The notes under the pieces were generated by a model. That model was given only the letters and a program-made list of their open reading frames with translations. It ran no database searches and had not been told where the DNA came from. Both the position numbers and the translations under genes were made by a program. Positions 56,807 through 64,000 of a stretch of DNA of 64,000 bases are shown piece after piece. Source of the stretch: an uncultured Eubacteriales bacterium (GTDB taxonomy: Bacteria > Bacillota > Clostridia > Christensenellales > CAG-138); contig CADCMN010000014.1 of NCBI GenBank assembly GCA_902802575.1, positions 1 to 64,000 on the forward strand. Reading direction: 5' to 3'. The first letter of the stretch is position 1. Each line of letters begins with the position of its first letter.

Positions 56807-58366
56807 TCACTTCTTTGCTTCCTTCTGTTCGTGATAGCTCTGCTCCGTGTTCACTCGCCAGAGAGCGGCCTTGTCGCCGCCGCCCCGCTCCAGGATCTCC
56901 ACGGCGGCAAAAGCCGTGGCCATGGAATGATCCATGTTGTTATAGCGGTGCTGCCCGTTGCGGCCGATGCAGTACAGGTTTTCGAACCCGTCCAAAAAGC
57001 GGACGATCCTGTCCATATGGGCATAGCCGTCGAAATAGGCGGGATAGGCCTTCTTCACCCGCTCGACGTGGGCGTCCAGAATAGCATCGGCCCGAGCGAT
57101 GCCGATCCTTTCGATCTCCCCCTTGCCCAGTTCGATCAGCTCCCCCTCCGTCTTGGACCAGAGCCCATCGCCCTCGTCGCAGAAATATTCAAGGCCGATC
57201 CACACGGTGTTCTTCGGGTCCTTCACCATGTAGGGGGACCAGTTGTTGAAGATCTGGACCCGCCCCAGCTTCACGTCCTTGTCCTGGACATAGATCCAGC
57301 AGTCGGGGACCCGGTTATTCACGGTCCGGCGCTTGGTGTCGTTCTGTATCAGCAGATCCTTTGCCAGCAATCCCACGGTGATGAAGTCCCGATAGGGTAG
57401 GGTGTTTGCGGCTTCAAGCACGTCTGCGGGAACCACCGTCCCCACCAAGCCGCCGATGAGCTCCCGCACGGGCATGGCGGAAAGGACGGCGTCCGCTTCG
57501 AGGCGCTTCTCCTCCCCCCCTTCCCTATAGCGGACGGCGGCGATCCGGCCGTTCTCCGCTTCCAATGCGGTGACGGGGCAATTCATCTTGATCTCGCCGC
57601 CCAACGCCTTTACTTCCTCCGCCGCCAGTTCCCATAGCTGGCCGGGGCCCAGCTTGGGATAGTAAAACCGCTCGATGAGGGAGGTCTCCACCTCCCCCTT
57701 TGTCCCCAGGAGCTTGCGGAAGATGTCCTTCAGGATGGCGCGGATGGAGAGCCCCTTCACCCGCTGGGCGCCCCAATCCGCAGAGATCTTGGACGGGTGG
57801 CGGCCCCACACCTTCTCGGTGTAGCTCTCAAAGAACATGCTGTACAGCACCCGGCCGAAGCGGTTGATGTAAAAGTTTTCCAGCGAGGTCTCGGGGAGCT
57901 TATGGACGCAGGAGAAGAGATAGCTGAATCCCGCCTTCATGGTGGTGAAGAAGCCCATGCTGCGGATGGTGGACCACTTCATGGAGATGGGGTAATCGAA
58001 GAAATGATGCTGGAAGTAGATGCGGCTCACCCTGTCGCGGATCAGCATGACCCGGTCCGTCTCCTCCGGGTCCGGGCCGGCCGGAGCGTAGTCCTTCTCC
58101 GCGTTCAGGAGCCTGTCGTCCCAGGCCGGGGCGCCCTGCAGGGGCATACGCTCGGCCCACCACCGGTTCACCCGCTCGTCCTTGCTGAAAAACCGGTGGC
58201 CGCCGATGTCCATGCGGTTCCCCCGGTAGCGGACGGTCTGAGAGATGCCGCCGATACGGTCCGTGGCTTCCAGCACGGTGACGGTATGTCCCTTTTTCAA
58301 CAGCTCTATGGCGGCGGTGAGGCCCGCGGGACCGGCGCCGATGATGACGTTTTTCTTTGCTTCCAT
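56807..58366 (-). CDS. FAD-dependent oxidoreductase, UDP-galactopyranose-mutase/phytoene-desaturase-like
   Basis: A 519-residue flavoprotein. The FAD Rossmann motif [28 protein letters not shown] (about 7-34) is followed by [25 protein letters not shown], as in amine-oxidase-fold proteins related to UDP-galactopyranose mutase, and by a C-terminal FAD segment [31 protein letters not shown]. The latter half [21 protein letters not shown] also fits the protoporphyrinogen-oxidase-like sugar mutase group. The substrate is likely a nucleotide sugar or glycan, inferred from the family only. It is monocistronic. Confidence 0.8.
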   Translation of the reverse strand: MEAKKNVIIGAGPAGLTAAIELLKKGHTVTVLEATDRIGGISQTVRYRGNRMDIGGHRFFSKDERVNRWWAERMPLQGAPAWDDRLLNAEKDYAPAGPDPEETDRVMLIRDRVSRIYFQHHFFDYPISMKWSTIRSMGFFTTMKAGFSYLFSCVHKLPETSLENFYINRFGRVLYSMFFESYTEKVWGRHPSKISADWGAQRVKGLSIRAILKDIFRKLLGTKGEVETSLIERFYYPKLGPGQLWELAAEEVKALGGEIKMNCPVTALEAENGRIAAVRYREGGEEKRLEADAVLSAMPVRELIGGLVGTVVPADVLEAANTLPYRDFITVGLLAKDLLIQNDTKRRTVNNRVPDCWIYVQDKDVKLGRVQIFNNWSPYMVKDPKNTVWIGLEYFCDEGDGLWSKTEGELIELGKGEIERIGIARADAILDAHVERVKKAYPAYFDGYAHMDRIVRFLDGFENLYCIGRNGQHRYNNMDHSMATAFAAVEILERGGGDKAALWRVNTEQSYHEQKEAKK

Positions 58367-58455
58367 GTTTGTATCATACCCGCAAAAAAACGGACCGTCA
58401 AGCGGCGCTCCGTTTCTTTACCGTTCGTTTGCTTTCTTGCCGAAATGCAGCGGTC

Positions 58456-59421
58456 TTAGGCCATCCCCAGGGCCTTGAGCTGGGCTTTGAGCATGGCCTC
58501 ATGCTCCGCCCGGGAGCGGGAGATGAACTCGAAGGTGAGATACTCCGGGTCGATCCATTCGATGAATTCACGAACGCCGGGACAGGTGAAGGGCAAGTGC
58601 CGGTCTGAGGCGAAGGCGTGGGTATAGACCTGTTCCATGCGCTTTTGGGGGTCTGCCGAGAGCACGGGCGGGCGGGCGGCCACCGACGCCATATAGTCGC
58701 CGGTCAGGGATTGGTGCAAGTGGATGCCCCGGATGGCTTTACGGACCTCCTCCCCCTGCTCTTGGATGCAGCGATACAGATACCCGAGGGCCTCCTCCTG
58801 GGTGCGCAGGGAAAGATCCGTATGCATGAGGTGCCCCGTGTCCAGCATGATCCCCTTGTTTTGGTAGCGAACGTCTGCCAAAAGTTGGCGCGTCACGGCC
58901 GGCTCTGTCAGCATGAGACCCGGATGCCAGAGGTTTTCCATGAGCAAAACCAGGTCCCCGTCTGGTTCGGGGAACAACGTATTCAGCAGGTCCGCGGCAG
59001 CCGCGGCCACCGCCTGGCTGGTATGGCGATAGCGCAGGGTGAACAGCTCCTCGTCCGCGCAGTCGGAGACGTGAAAGACCACATACTCCGCGCCCTCGAC
59101 CCTGGCTCTTTCAATGTCCCGGCGGTAGGCCTCTGCCAGGGCTTCCGGCGTGTCGCCGCCGTAGAGGGCGCGGACTGCGTCAAGGCCGCCCAGCTGTTTG
59201 CAGCAAGCGTCAAGATCGCCGGTGTAAAAATCGTACCAATAGGGAAAGAAACAGAGGTGCACGCCCACGATCTTCTCCGGGAGAACGACGCCGCGAACAT
59301 CCTCGCCGCAGTGCATGAGCTCCAGGCCGTCAAAGTCCCGAAGGGCGGACAGCAGATCGGCCCTATCCCGGTAGCGGTCCAGATCGTCGCTGTAGGTGGT
59401 CAAATTGAAGGTGCGCTTCAT
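58456..59421 (-). CDS. Xylose-isomerase-like TIM-barrel protein
   Basis: A 321-residue sugar-phosphate isomerase/epimerase (AP endonuclease 2 superfamily) protein. Candidate metal ligands are Glu in LLMENLW, Asp/His in IMLDTGHLMH, His in IRGIHLHQS and Glu in YLTFEFIS. The reaction is unknown. The start at 59421 overlaps the preceding phosphatase by 4 bp, tying it to the cobalamin operon as its last gene; members of this superfamily sometimes appear in cobalamin gene sets but its role here is only inferred from position. Confidence 0.78.
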   Translation of the reverse strand: MKRTFNLTTYSDDLDRYRDRADLLSALRDFDGLELMHCGEDVRGVVLPEKIVGVHLCFFPYWYDFYTGDLDACCKQLGGLDAVRALYGGDTPEALAEAYRRDIERARVEGAEYVVFHVSDCADEELFTLRYRHTSQAVAAAAADLLNTLFPEPDGDLVLLMENLWHPGLMLTEPAVTRQLLADVRYQNKGIMLDTGHLMHTDLSLRTQEEALGYLYRCIQEQGEEVRKAIRGIHLHQSLTGDYMASVAARPPVLSADPQKRMEQVYTHAFASDRHLPFTCPGVREFIEWIDPEYLTFEFISRSRAEHEAMLKAQLKALGMA

Positions 59422-60023
59422 GGGATCACGCGCTCCAGGTGGCGCACGTCGGTGAGGGTGAGGCCCTCCGCGTCCAGGCTCACCCGGCAGCAATAGCCAT
59501 GACAGTTCTGCAAAAGCCAGCTGTAGTAGGGGGCTTCGGGCCGGGCGAAGCGGTGCATGATGGACATGATGGCGCCGCCGTGGATGACAAAATACAGACG
59601 CTCCTGCCCCGCCGCCTGGGCCTGCTCCACCTCCCGCCCAAAGGCGGCGCACACCCGATGCTGGAAGACCATGGTGGCGTCCCCGTGAGGGCAGGGCCCC
59701 ATGCATTGGGTCTGCTCCACCCAATACCGATAGTCGGGATCGTCGGCCATCTCCTGGGCGGACCGGCCCTCGAAATCGCCGAAGGTCATCTCCCTTAGGC
59801 CGGTGCAGATGCGCTGTTCGGCCTTTGGGAACAGGATGGCGGCGGTCATCTGGGTGCGCCGAAGGGGCGATACCAAAACCTCCCGCACCGCAGGATCGCT
59901 GCCTGCGGCCCGGGCCGTCTCCATGCCCAGGGGACACAGGGGCTCATCGGTGCTGCCCACATACCGGCCGGCGGCATTGCGCGCCGTTTGGCCATGGCGA
60001 AAAAGATACACCAACATGCTCAC
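59418..60023 (-). CDS. cobC: Histidine phosphatase, CobC-like (alpha-ribazole phosphatase)
   Basis: A 201-residue phosphoglycerate-mutase-fold phosphatase. The catalytic FRHGQTARN is at 8-16, the second arginine in VSPLRRTQMTA, the Glu in REMTFGDFEG and the second His in VIHGGAIMSI. In the cobalamin pathway CobC removes phosphate from alpha-ribazole phosphate or adenosylcobalamin phosphate; the operon context supports this choice over other histidine phosphatases. It overlaps both neighbours by 4 bp. Confidence 0.85.
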   Translation of the reverse strand: MSMLVYLFRHGQTARNAAGRYVGSTDEPLCPLGMETARAAGSDPAVREVLVSPLRRTQMTAAILFPKAEQRICTGLREMTFGDFEGRSAQEMADDPDYRYWVEQTQCMGPCPHGDATMVFQHRVCAAFGREVEQAQAAGQERLYFVIHGGAIMSIMHRFARPEAPYYSWLLQNCHGYCCRVSLDAEGLTLTDVRHLERVIP

Positions 60024-60367
60024 TCACCCTTTATAACGATGGGGATGCCCGCCACCAGGCGGATCACCTTCTCCGAGCGAGCGGCCAGCTGGACGCACAG
60101 GCGGCCCGTGGCTTCCCGGGCCTGCCGCTGCTCATAGCGGATAGGGATGACGCCCGAGCCAACCTCACAGCAGGCCACGGCTTCCTTTTGCAGCAATTCC
60201 GGCAGCATGGATTGGACCCTCTCCGGGTCCGCCGCCACCAGCTTTTCCAGACCGTACAGGACCTTTCTGTCGTCCAGCACGCCGTCGGCAATATCCTCGG
60301 ACGCATAGCCCAGGGATTCGAGATAGGTTCGTTTTCCGGAGGCAGCGCCTCCCAGTATCAGGATCAT
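60020..60367 (-). CDS. Short CobU-like P-loop protein
   Basis: A 115-residue protein with Walker A GGAASGKRTY (6-15) and a C-terminal half CCEVGSGVIPIRYEQRQAREATGR...VIRLVAGIPIVIKG that matches the end of CobU, but without about 60 middle residues including the HxxxR/His region. The full-length CobU lies two genes upstream in the same operon, so this is a trimmed paralogue that could not by itself perform the GMP-transfer step. Start chosen at 60367, overlapping the cobS stop (ATGA). It may be a kinase-only form or a partner for CobU. Confidence 0.75.
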   Translation of the reverse strand: MILILGGAASGKRTYLESLGYASEDIADGVLDDRKVLYGLEKLVAADPERVQSMLPELLQKEAVACCEVGSGVIPIRYEQRQAREATGRLCVQLAARSEKVIRLVAGIPIVIKGE

Positions 60368-61131
60368 AAAACAGCCCCTATCCTTTCTGTCAATACCATG
60401 AGGGCCAGCATGACCAGCTCCGCCGCCTGCAGCTGGAACCCGGCGATATCCCCGGACATGCCCTCGAATTGCTTCATGGCCATGCGGCGCACCAGGAGCA
60501 GCATCAGGATCGCTCCCAGGGCCATGATACCGCCTATCAGCGGATCTATCGCCACGAGATACGCAGCGGACAGGACCACCCACAGGATGGCCATGATCCC
60601 GACTTTTTTGTCCGCCGCCTGGCGGAAGTAATTCAGCGTCCCCTCCCCCGGCCGCACGGGCAGCAGCGTCCCGGACACGGCGGAGAGGCTCCGGCTCATG
60701 ACGTGCATGGGGATCATGAACCTGAAGGCTGCGGGGCCAAGATTATACCACAGGCCAAAGTAGGCCAGCAGATAGCATCCGAGGCCGATGGCGGCGAAGG
60801 CGCCAACGTGGGGGTCCTTCAAAATGGCCCGTTTTTTCTCCGGCGACGCGTGGCTCTTGAGGGCATCCACCGTGTCCATGAAGCCGTCCAGATGAATGCC
60901 GCCGGTGAGCAGGATGGGGATCAGGGTGAAGCCTGCGGCTCTGAGGGCTTGGCCAAGTCCCAGCAGATCCACCAGCACTGCCCACAGCCATTCCGCCGCG
61001 CCGATGGCCACGCCCACGAAGGGCAGGCAAACCAGCATATAGCGGATCTTCTCCTTCTCCCAAGGCACCTGGGGCGCGGGAAGGGCGGAGAACATGGAGA
61101 AGGCGGCAAAGAGAGAGTAGATGAAGTTCAT
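60364..61131 (-). CDS. cobS: Adenosylcobinamide-GDP ribazoletransferase (cobalamin synthase)
   Basis: A 255-residue membrane enzyme that joins adenosylcobinamide-GDP to alpha-ribazole to make cobalamin. It shows MFSALPAPQVPW (family FSxIPxPxxxW), GGIHLDGFMDTVDALKSHASPEKKRAILKDPHVGAFAAIG with the DGxxDxxDgl metal motif (about 79-115), and several hydrophobic helices. It overlaps cobU and the short cobU-like gene by 4 bp each. Confidence 0.95.
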   Translation of the reverse strand: MNFIYSLFAAFSMFSALPAPQVPWEKEKIRYMLVCLPFVGVAIGAAEWLWAVLVDLLGLGQALRAAGFTLIPILLTGGIHLDGFMDTVDALKSHASPEKKRAILKDPHVGAFAAIGLGCYLLAYFGLWYNLGPAAFRFMIPMHVMSRSLSAVSGTLLPVRPGEGTLNYFRQAADKKVGIMAILWVVLSAAYLVAIDPLIGGIMALGAILMLLLVRRMAMKQFEGMSGDIAGFQLQAAELVMLALMVLTERIGAVL

Positions 61132-61652
61132 GCCGTATCTCCTTTCAAACAGAGGGGGATGCCCGCCACCAGCTCATAGACCCGGTCCGCCATGGCGGCC
61201 ACCCGAGCGTTGATCCGGCCCAGATATCGGATATAGGCGCGGGTCTCCTCAGAATAGTCTTCGTTGTCGCTGCCCACGTCGTTGGTGATGACGATCAGGG
61301 TGTCCGTCTGCCGCATGAGATTCTTCACCCCTGCCAACGCCTTTTCTACCGGATCCACGGGCATATCTGGATGTATATACATCTCATTGGCGGTGAGGTT
61401 GCATAAACATTCCAGCAGGGCCGTGCCGCCGGTCTCGGGCAGCTCCAAGGTGTCCACACCCGTATACCGCTCGACGGTCTCGAAGCCTTTACCCGCCCGA
61501 AGGTCCCTGTGGCGAGCGATCTTTTTCAGGCATTCCTCATCATAGGGCTGCATGGCGGCAATATAATATAGTGGTTTCGGCCCAGATACCGCCAGTTTTT
61601 CTCCGTATGAGCTTTTGCCGCAGGCGGAACCGCCGGTGAGCAGGATCAGCAT
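61128..61652 (-). CDS. cobU: Adenosylcobinamide kinase / guanylyltransferase
   Basis: A 174-residue bifunctional enzyme that phosphorylates adenosylcobinamide and then adds GMP. It has Walker A TGGSACGKSSYGE (6-18), YYIAAMQPYDEE, the catalytic His in IARHRDLRAG that carries GMP, ETGGTALLECL, ITNDVGSDNEDYSEETRAYIRYLGRINARVA and the C-terminal LVAGIPLCLKG. The start at 61652 overlaps the cobT stop by 7 bp. Confidence 0.94.
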   Translation of the reverse strand: MLILLTGGSACGKSSYGEKLAVSGPKPLYYIAAMQPYDEECLKKIARHRDLRAGKGFETVERYTGVDTLELPETGGTALLECLCNLTANEMYIHPDMPVDPVEKALAGVKNLMRQTDTLIVITNDVGSDNEDYSEETRAYIRYLGRINARVAAMADRVYELVAGIPLCLKGDTA

Positions 61653-62716
61653 CCCTTCCCTCCCTGGGGCGTGTAGGCGTCGATGCCCACCGCGTCGAAG
61701 GTGGCATGGCCCCCGTACACCGCCAGCGCCATATCCAGCATGGGCAACAGGCATACGCCGCCCGTTCCCTCGCCGAGACGCATATTAGCAAAAATAATCG
61801 GATATTTATTCAACACCATCAGCACGCGCTTGGCCGCCGGCTCGTCGGAACAATGGCTGGGCAGCATGGCGATATCGCATCCGGGACACAGCCGCTGGGC
61901 CATCATGGCCGCCACAGCGCTGATGAATCCATCGATGACGACGGGCACGCCGTGGACCGCGCCGCCGATGAACAGGCCGATCATGCCGCAGATGTCCAGC
62001 CCCCCCAACTTGCTGAGCACGTCCAAAGGATCCCGGGGATCGGGCTTGTTCACGGTGATGGCTCGCTCGATGGCCCAGATCTTCCGGTGCAGGCCGCTGT
62101 CGCTGAGGCCGGCGCCCCGGCCGGTGACCGTATCCGCCGGCAGATTCAGCATAGCCGCCACCAACGCGCTGGAGGTGGTGGTGTTGCCGATGCCCATCTC
62201 CCCGGACACCAGGAGCCGGTAGCCCTGCGTTTTCAATTCTTTGACCAGGTCCACGCCCGCTGATATGGCCTGCATGGCCTGTTCCCGGGTCATGGCGGGC
62301 CGACGGGCCATATCCTCTGTGCCGTCCATGACGCGCCTGTCCAGCACGCCCGCCACCCGCCGCGCCATGCCAAAGTCCACGGGGATCACGTCTGCATGGG
62401 CCGCCTTGGCCATCTTGCATACGGAGGAATTCATTTTGACCATTTCCTCGGCCATCCGCGCGGTAACTTCCTGGCCGGTCTGGGTCACTCCCTCCCGGAC
62501 CACGCCGTTGTCCGCACAGCAGACCGCCACCGCCCTTTTGGAGATATCCACAGCCGGATCCCCCGTCAGCGCGGCGATATCCATGACCATACGTTCAAGG
62601 GTGCCCAAGCTCCCCAAGGGCTTGGCAATGCTGTCCCATTGGCGTTGGGCTGCCGCCCGTGCCTCCAGATCAGGCGTATGCAGGCTGTTTTGCCATTGCT
62701 GCAACCGTTCTTCCAT
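61646..62716 (-). CDS. cobT: Nicotinate-nucleotide-dimethylbenzimidazole phosphoribosyltransferase
   Basis: A 356-residue enzyme that makes alpha-ribazole phosphate, activating the lower-ligand base of cobalamin. Recognisable are SIAKPLGSLGTLERM, CADNGVVREGVTQTGQEVTARM, MGIGNTTTSSAL, GRGAGLSDSGLHRK and GFISAVAAMMAQRL, ending with GEGTGGVCLLPMLDMAL that holds the catalytic Glu. AAGGAG lies 8 bp before the ATG at 62716; an ATG six codons upstream has none. It overlaps the cobU start. Confidence 0.95.
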   Translation of the reverse strand: MEERLQQWQNSLHTPDLEARAAAQRQWDSIAKPLGSLGTLERMVMDIAALTGDPAVDISKRAVAVCCADNGVVREGVTQTGQEVTARMAEEMVKMNSSVCKMAKAAHADVIPVDFGMARRVAGVLDRRVMDGTEDMARRPAMTREQAMQAISAGVDLVKELKTQGYRLLVSGEMGIGNTTTSSALVAAMLNLPADTVTGRGAGLSDSGLHRKIWAIERAITVNKPDPRDPLDVLSKLGGLDICGMIGLFIGGAVHGVPVVIDGFISAVAAMMAQRLCPGCDIAMLPSHCSDEPAAKRVLMVLNKYPIIFANMRLGEGTGGVCLLPMLDMALAVYGGHATFDAVGIDAYTPQGGKGC

Positions 62717-62718
62717 GG

Positions 62719-63477
62719 CTATGTCTCCTTCCATTGGGCCAACATTTGGGTCATCCAGTCCCGCACGTCCATATGGTACACCCGGTTCAGCACATCGTCG
62801 GAGAAGACCTTCGACATGGTCCCGTCAACCACCACCTGTCCTTTGTCCAGCAGCATGGCCCGGGTGCCGTAGGCCCGCGCCAATGACAGATCATGGACCA
62901 CAGAGATCACCGCCCGATCCTTTTGCTTCAGCCAATCCCGTATCAGCTCAAAGACCTGCTTCTGGTACACTAAGTCCAGATGGTTGGTGGGCTCGTCCAG
63001 CAGCAGGAGCTTGGGATCCTGGGCAAAGGTCTGCGCTAAAAAAGTCCGCTGCAGCTCGCCGCCGGACAGGGTCAGCACGCTCTGGCGCCGCTGTTCATAG
63101 AGGCCCGTCTTCTCCAGCGCCGCCCGCACCGCCTGTTCCTCCCCGCTGTGACGGGAGAAAATGGTGGGCGCATAGGCATAGCGGCCCAGGCGGACCACCT
63201 CCTCCACGGTGAACGCATAGCCCATATAGTGGCTTTGGGAAAGGACGCCGACGCCCCGGGACAGCTCGCGCGCTTTCATGGTCCGAACGTCCTTCCCCTC
63301 AAAGAATACGCGGCCCTTAGCGGCCACACTGCCGGTGATGGCGTTGATCAGAGTGGATTTTCCGGCTCCGTTAGGCCCAACGATCATGAGCCACTCCCCC
63401 GTCATGAGCTCGAAGGATACGTTGTTCAATATGGTCCGATCCCCATAGGAGACGGTCAACTGTTCCACTTTCAGCAT
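62719..63477 (-). CDS. btuD: ABC transporter ATP-binding protein, FecE/BtuD type
   Basis: A 252-residue ATPase for a metal-chelate or corrinoid importer. Walker A GPNGAGKSTL (about 33-42), Q-loop LSQSHYMGY, signature LSGGELQR, Walker B LLLLDEPTNHLD and H-loop VVHDLSLARAY are all intact. Placement between the FecCD permease and cobT argues for corrinoid rather than siderophore uptake; sequence alone cannot tell the two apart. Confidence 0.9.
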   Translation of the reverse strand: MLKVEQLTVSYGDRTILNNVSFELMTGEWLMIVGPNGAGKSTLINAITGSVAAKGRVFFEGKDVRTMKARELSRGVGVLSQSHYMGYAFTVEEVVRLGRYAYAPTIFSRHSGEEQAVRAALEKTGLYEQRRQSVLTLSGGELQRTFLAQTFAQDPKLLLLDEPTNHLDLVYQKQVFELIRDWLKQKDRAVISVVHDLSLARAYGTRAMLLDKGQVVVDGTMSKVFSDDVLNRVYHMDVRDWMTQMLAQWKET

Positions 63478-63481
63478 GTTA

Positions 63482-64000
63482 TCACCGTCCCTTTCGAGAG
63501 GACCCGTAGATGTACACGAAGGCAATCGCCCCGATGATGGAGGTGACCACGCCGATGGGCAGCTCCTTGGGATTCAGCAGCGTTCGGGCGATCAGATCGG
63601 AGAGCATCAGGAAGACGCCGCCGGCGAAGAGCGACGCCGGCAGCAGGCGCTTATGATTGGGGCCTACCAGCAGCCGCACCATGTGGGGCGTCACCAGCCC
63701 CACGAAGCCGATGGTCCCGCCGATGGACACGCACACCCCGATGAGACCGGAAACGGCGATGAGGAGGATGAGCTTCACGCGCCGCACGTTCACCCCCACA
63801 TGCCGGGCATTCTCCTCCCCCACGGCAAAGGCGTTGAGTTCTCGGGCGTGCCACAGTATCACGCCGCCGAAGAGGACCAGCGCGCCGAGCAGCACCAGCA
63901 CGTTTCGATAGTTGGTCCCCTGCAGGCTTCCCATGGTCCAGAAGGTGATGGATCGAAGCTTCTCCCCGGAAAAGGTGATGACGATGCTCATGATGCTGGA
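63482..64000 (-). CDS. btuC: FecCD/BtuC-family permease, C-terminal part (cut by window edge)
   Basis: The last 172 codons of a polytopic permease. Family stretches include WHARELNAFAVGEENARHVGVNVRRVK, the GxIGFVGLVTPHMVRLLVGPNHKRLLP coupling helix and DLIARTLLNPKELPIGVVTSIIGAIAFVYI. It precedes btuD by 4 bp. The N-terminal half and the operon promoter, where a cobalamin riboswitch might be found, lie beyond position 64000. Confidence 0.92.
   Translation of the reverse strand, partial: SSIMSIVITFSGEKLRSITFWTMGSLQGTNYRNVLVLLGALVLFGGVILWHARELNAFAVGEENARHVGVNVRRVKLILLIAVSGLIGVCVSIGGTIGFVGLVTPHMVRLLVGPNHKRLLPASLFAGGVFLMLSDLIARTLLNPKELPIGVVTSIIGAIAFVYIYGSSRKGR

Noticed and set aside
58456-59937. 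A longer 493-residue TIM-barrel protein
   Set aside because: The first 172 residues are an out-of-frame reading of the cobC-like gene; the true start is the overlapping ATG at 59421.
63482-64000. Cobalamin riboswitch for the cob operon
   Set aside because: The operon is cut at the window edge inside the permease; its leader is not in the sequence given.

Overview
The window reads as chromosomal DNA of a GC-rich, endospore-forming Firmicute, most likely class Clostridia. Reasons: an alpha/beta-type small acid-soluble spore protein (36896-37087), the sporulation membrane protein YlbJ with a sigma-E-like promoter, PrkC/Stp signalling genes, strong GGAGG ribosome binding sites, and the order yicC-gmk-rpoZ-priA-def-fmt-rsmB-rlmN-stp-prkC-rsgA-rpe known from Bacillus and relatives. 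I cannot name a genus. Almost every gene is housekeeping, genes are packed with many 4-bp ATGA overlaps, and I see no phage, transposase or CRISPR array.

Layout. 1-6.5 kb: pta-ackA on the minus strand (acetate/ATP branch), then the ylbM/ylbK/ylbJ neighbours (tmcAL, a patatin lipase, a spore membrane protein) in shuffled orientations, then guaB and a tRNA-Ala(CGC). 6.5-6.85 kb: a non-coding block of two tandem palindromic units, each ending in a copy of the tRNA 3' end. 6.8-13.2 kb: an acetyltransferase, then DUF4364-pcrA-ligA-AIR-synthase-like. 13.2-20.9 kb: yicC-gmk-rpoZ, priA and a heterodimeric ABC exporter. 21-22 kb: an XRE/LiaF-like membrane regulator, divergent from the next operon. 22.2-30.5 kb: def-fmt-rsmB-rlmN-stp-prkC-rsgA-rpe-yihY, joining N-terminal formyl-methionine processing, rRNA modification, ribosome assembly and PASTA-kinase signalling. 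30.5-36.7 kb (minus): DUF523, a response regulator, a histidine kinase, HtrA and MutS2, resembling an envelope-stress module. 36.9-43.7 kb: the spore protein, then asp23-fakA-recG, yebC and a hydrolase/NagB-like pair on the minus strand. 44-49.2 kb: exoA-maf-uvrC-trpS, then a broken acetyltransferase lying between two copies of the trpS 3' end. 49.2-58.4 kb (minus): a WG-repeat lipoprotein, an EF-G paralogue carrying a 30-bp tandem duplication, ahcY, a hydrolase, a CtpA-type protease, a small P-loop protein and an FAD oxidoreductase. 58.4-64 kb (minus): a cobalamin operon (btuC-btuD-cobT-cobU-cobS-short cobU-like-cobC-like-TIM barrel), cut by the window edge.

The best candidate for something undescribed is the tRNA-linked structured repeat at 6584-6842. 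Its two units share an AGT-capped 9-bp hairpin in which three base pairs differ and all three differences are compensatory, and the first unit also has two perfect outer stems. A second locus (48335-49135) also shows duplication of a gene's 3' end around extra DNA. Further points are the 10-residue duplication in the EF-G paralogue, two CobU-type proteins in one operon, a NagB-family protein lacking the usual motifs, and a probably leaderless exoA mRNA.
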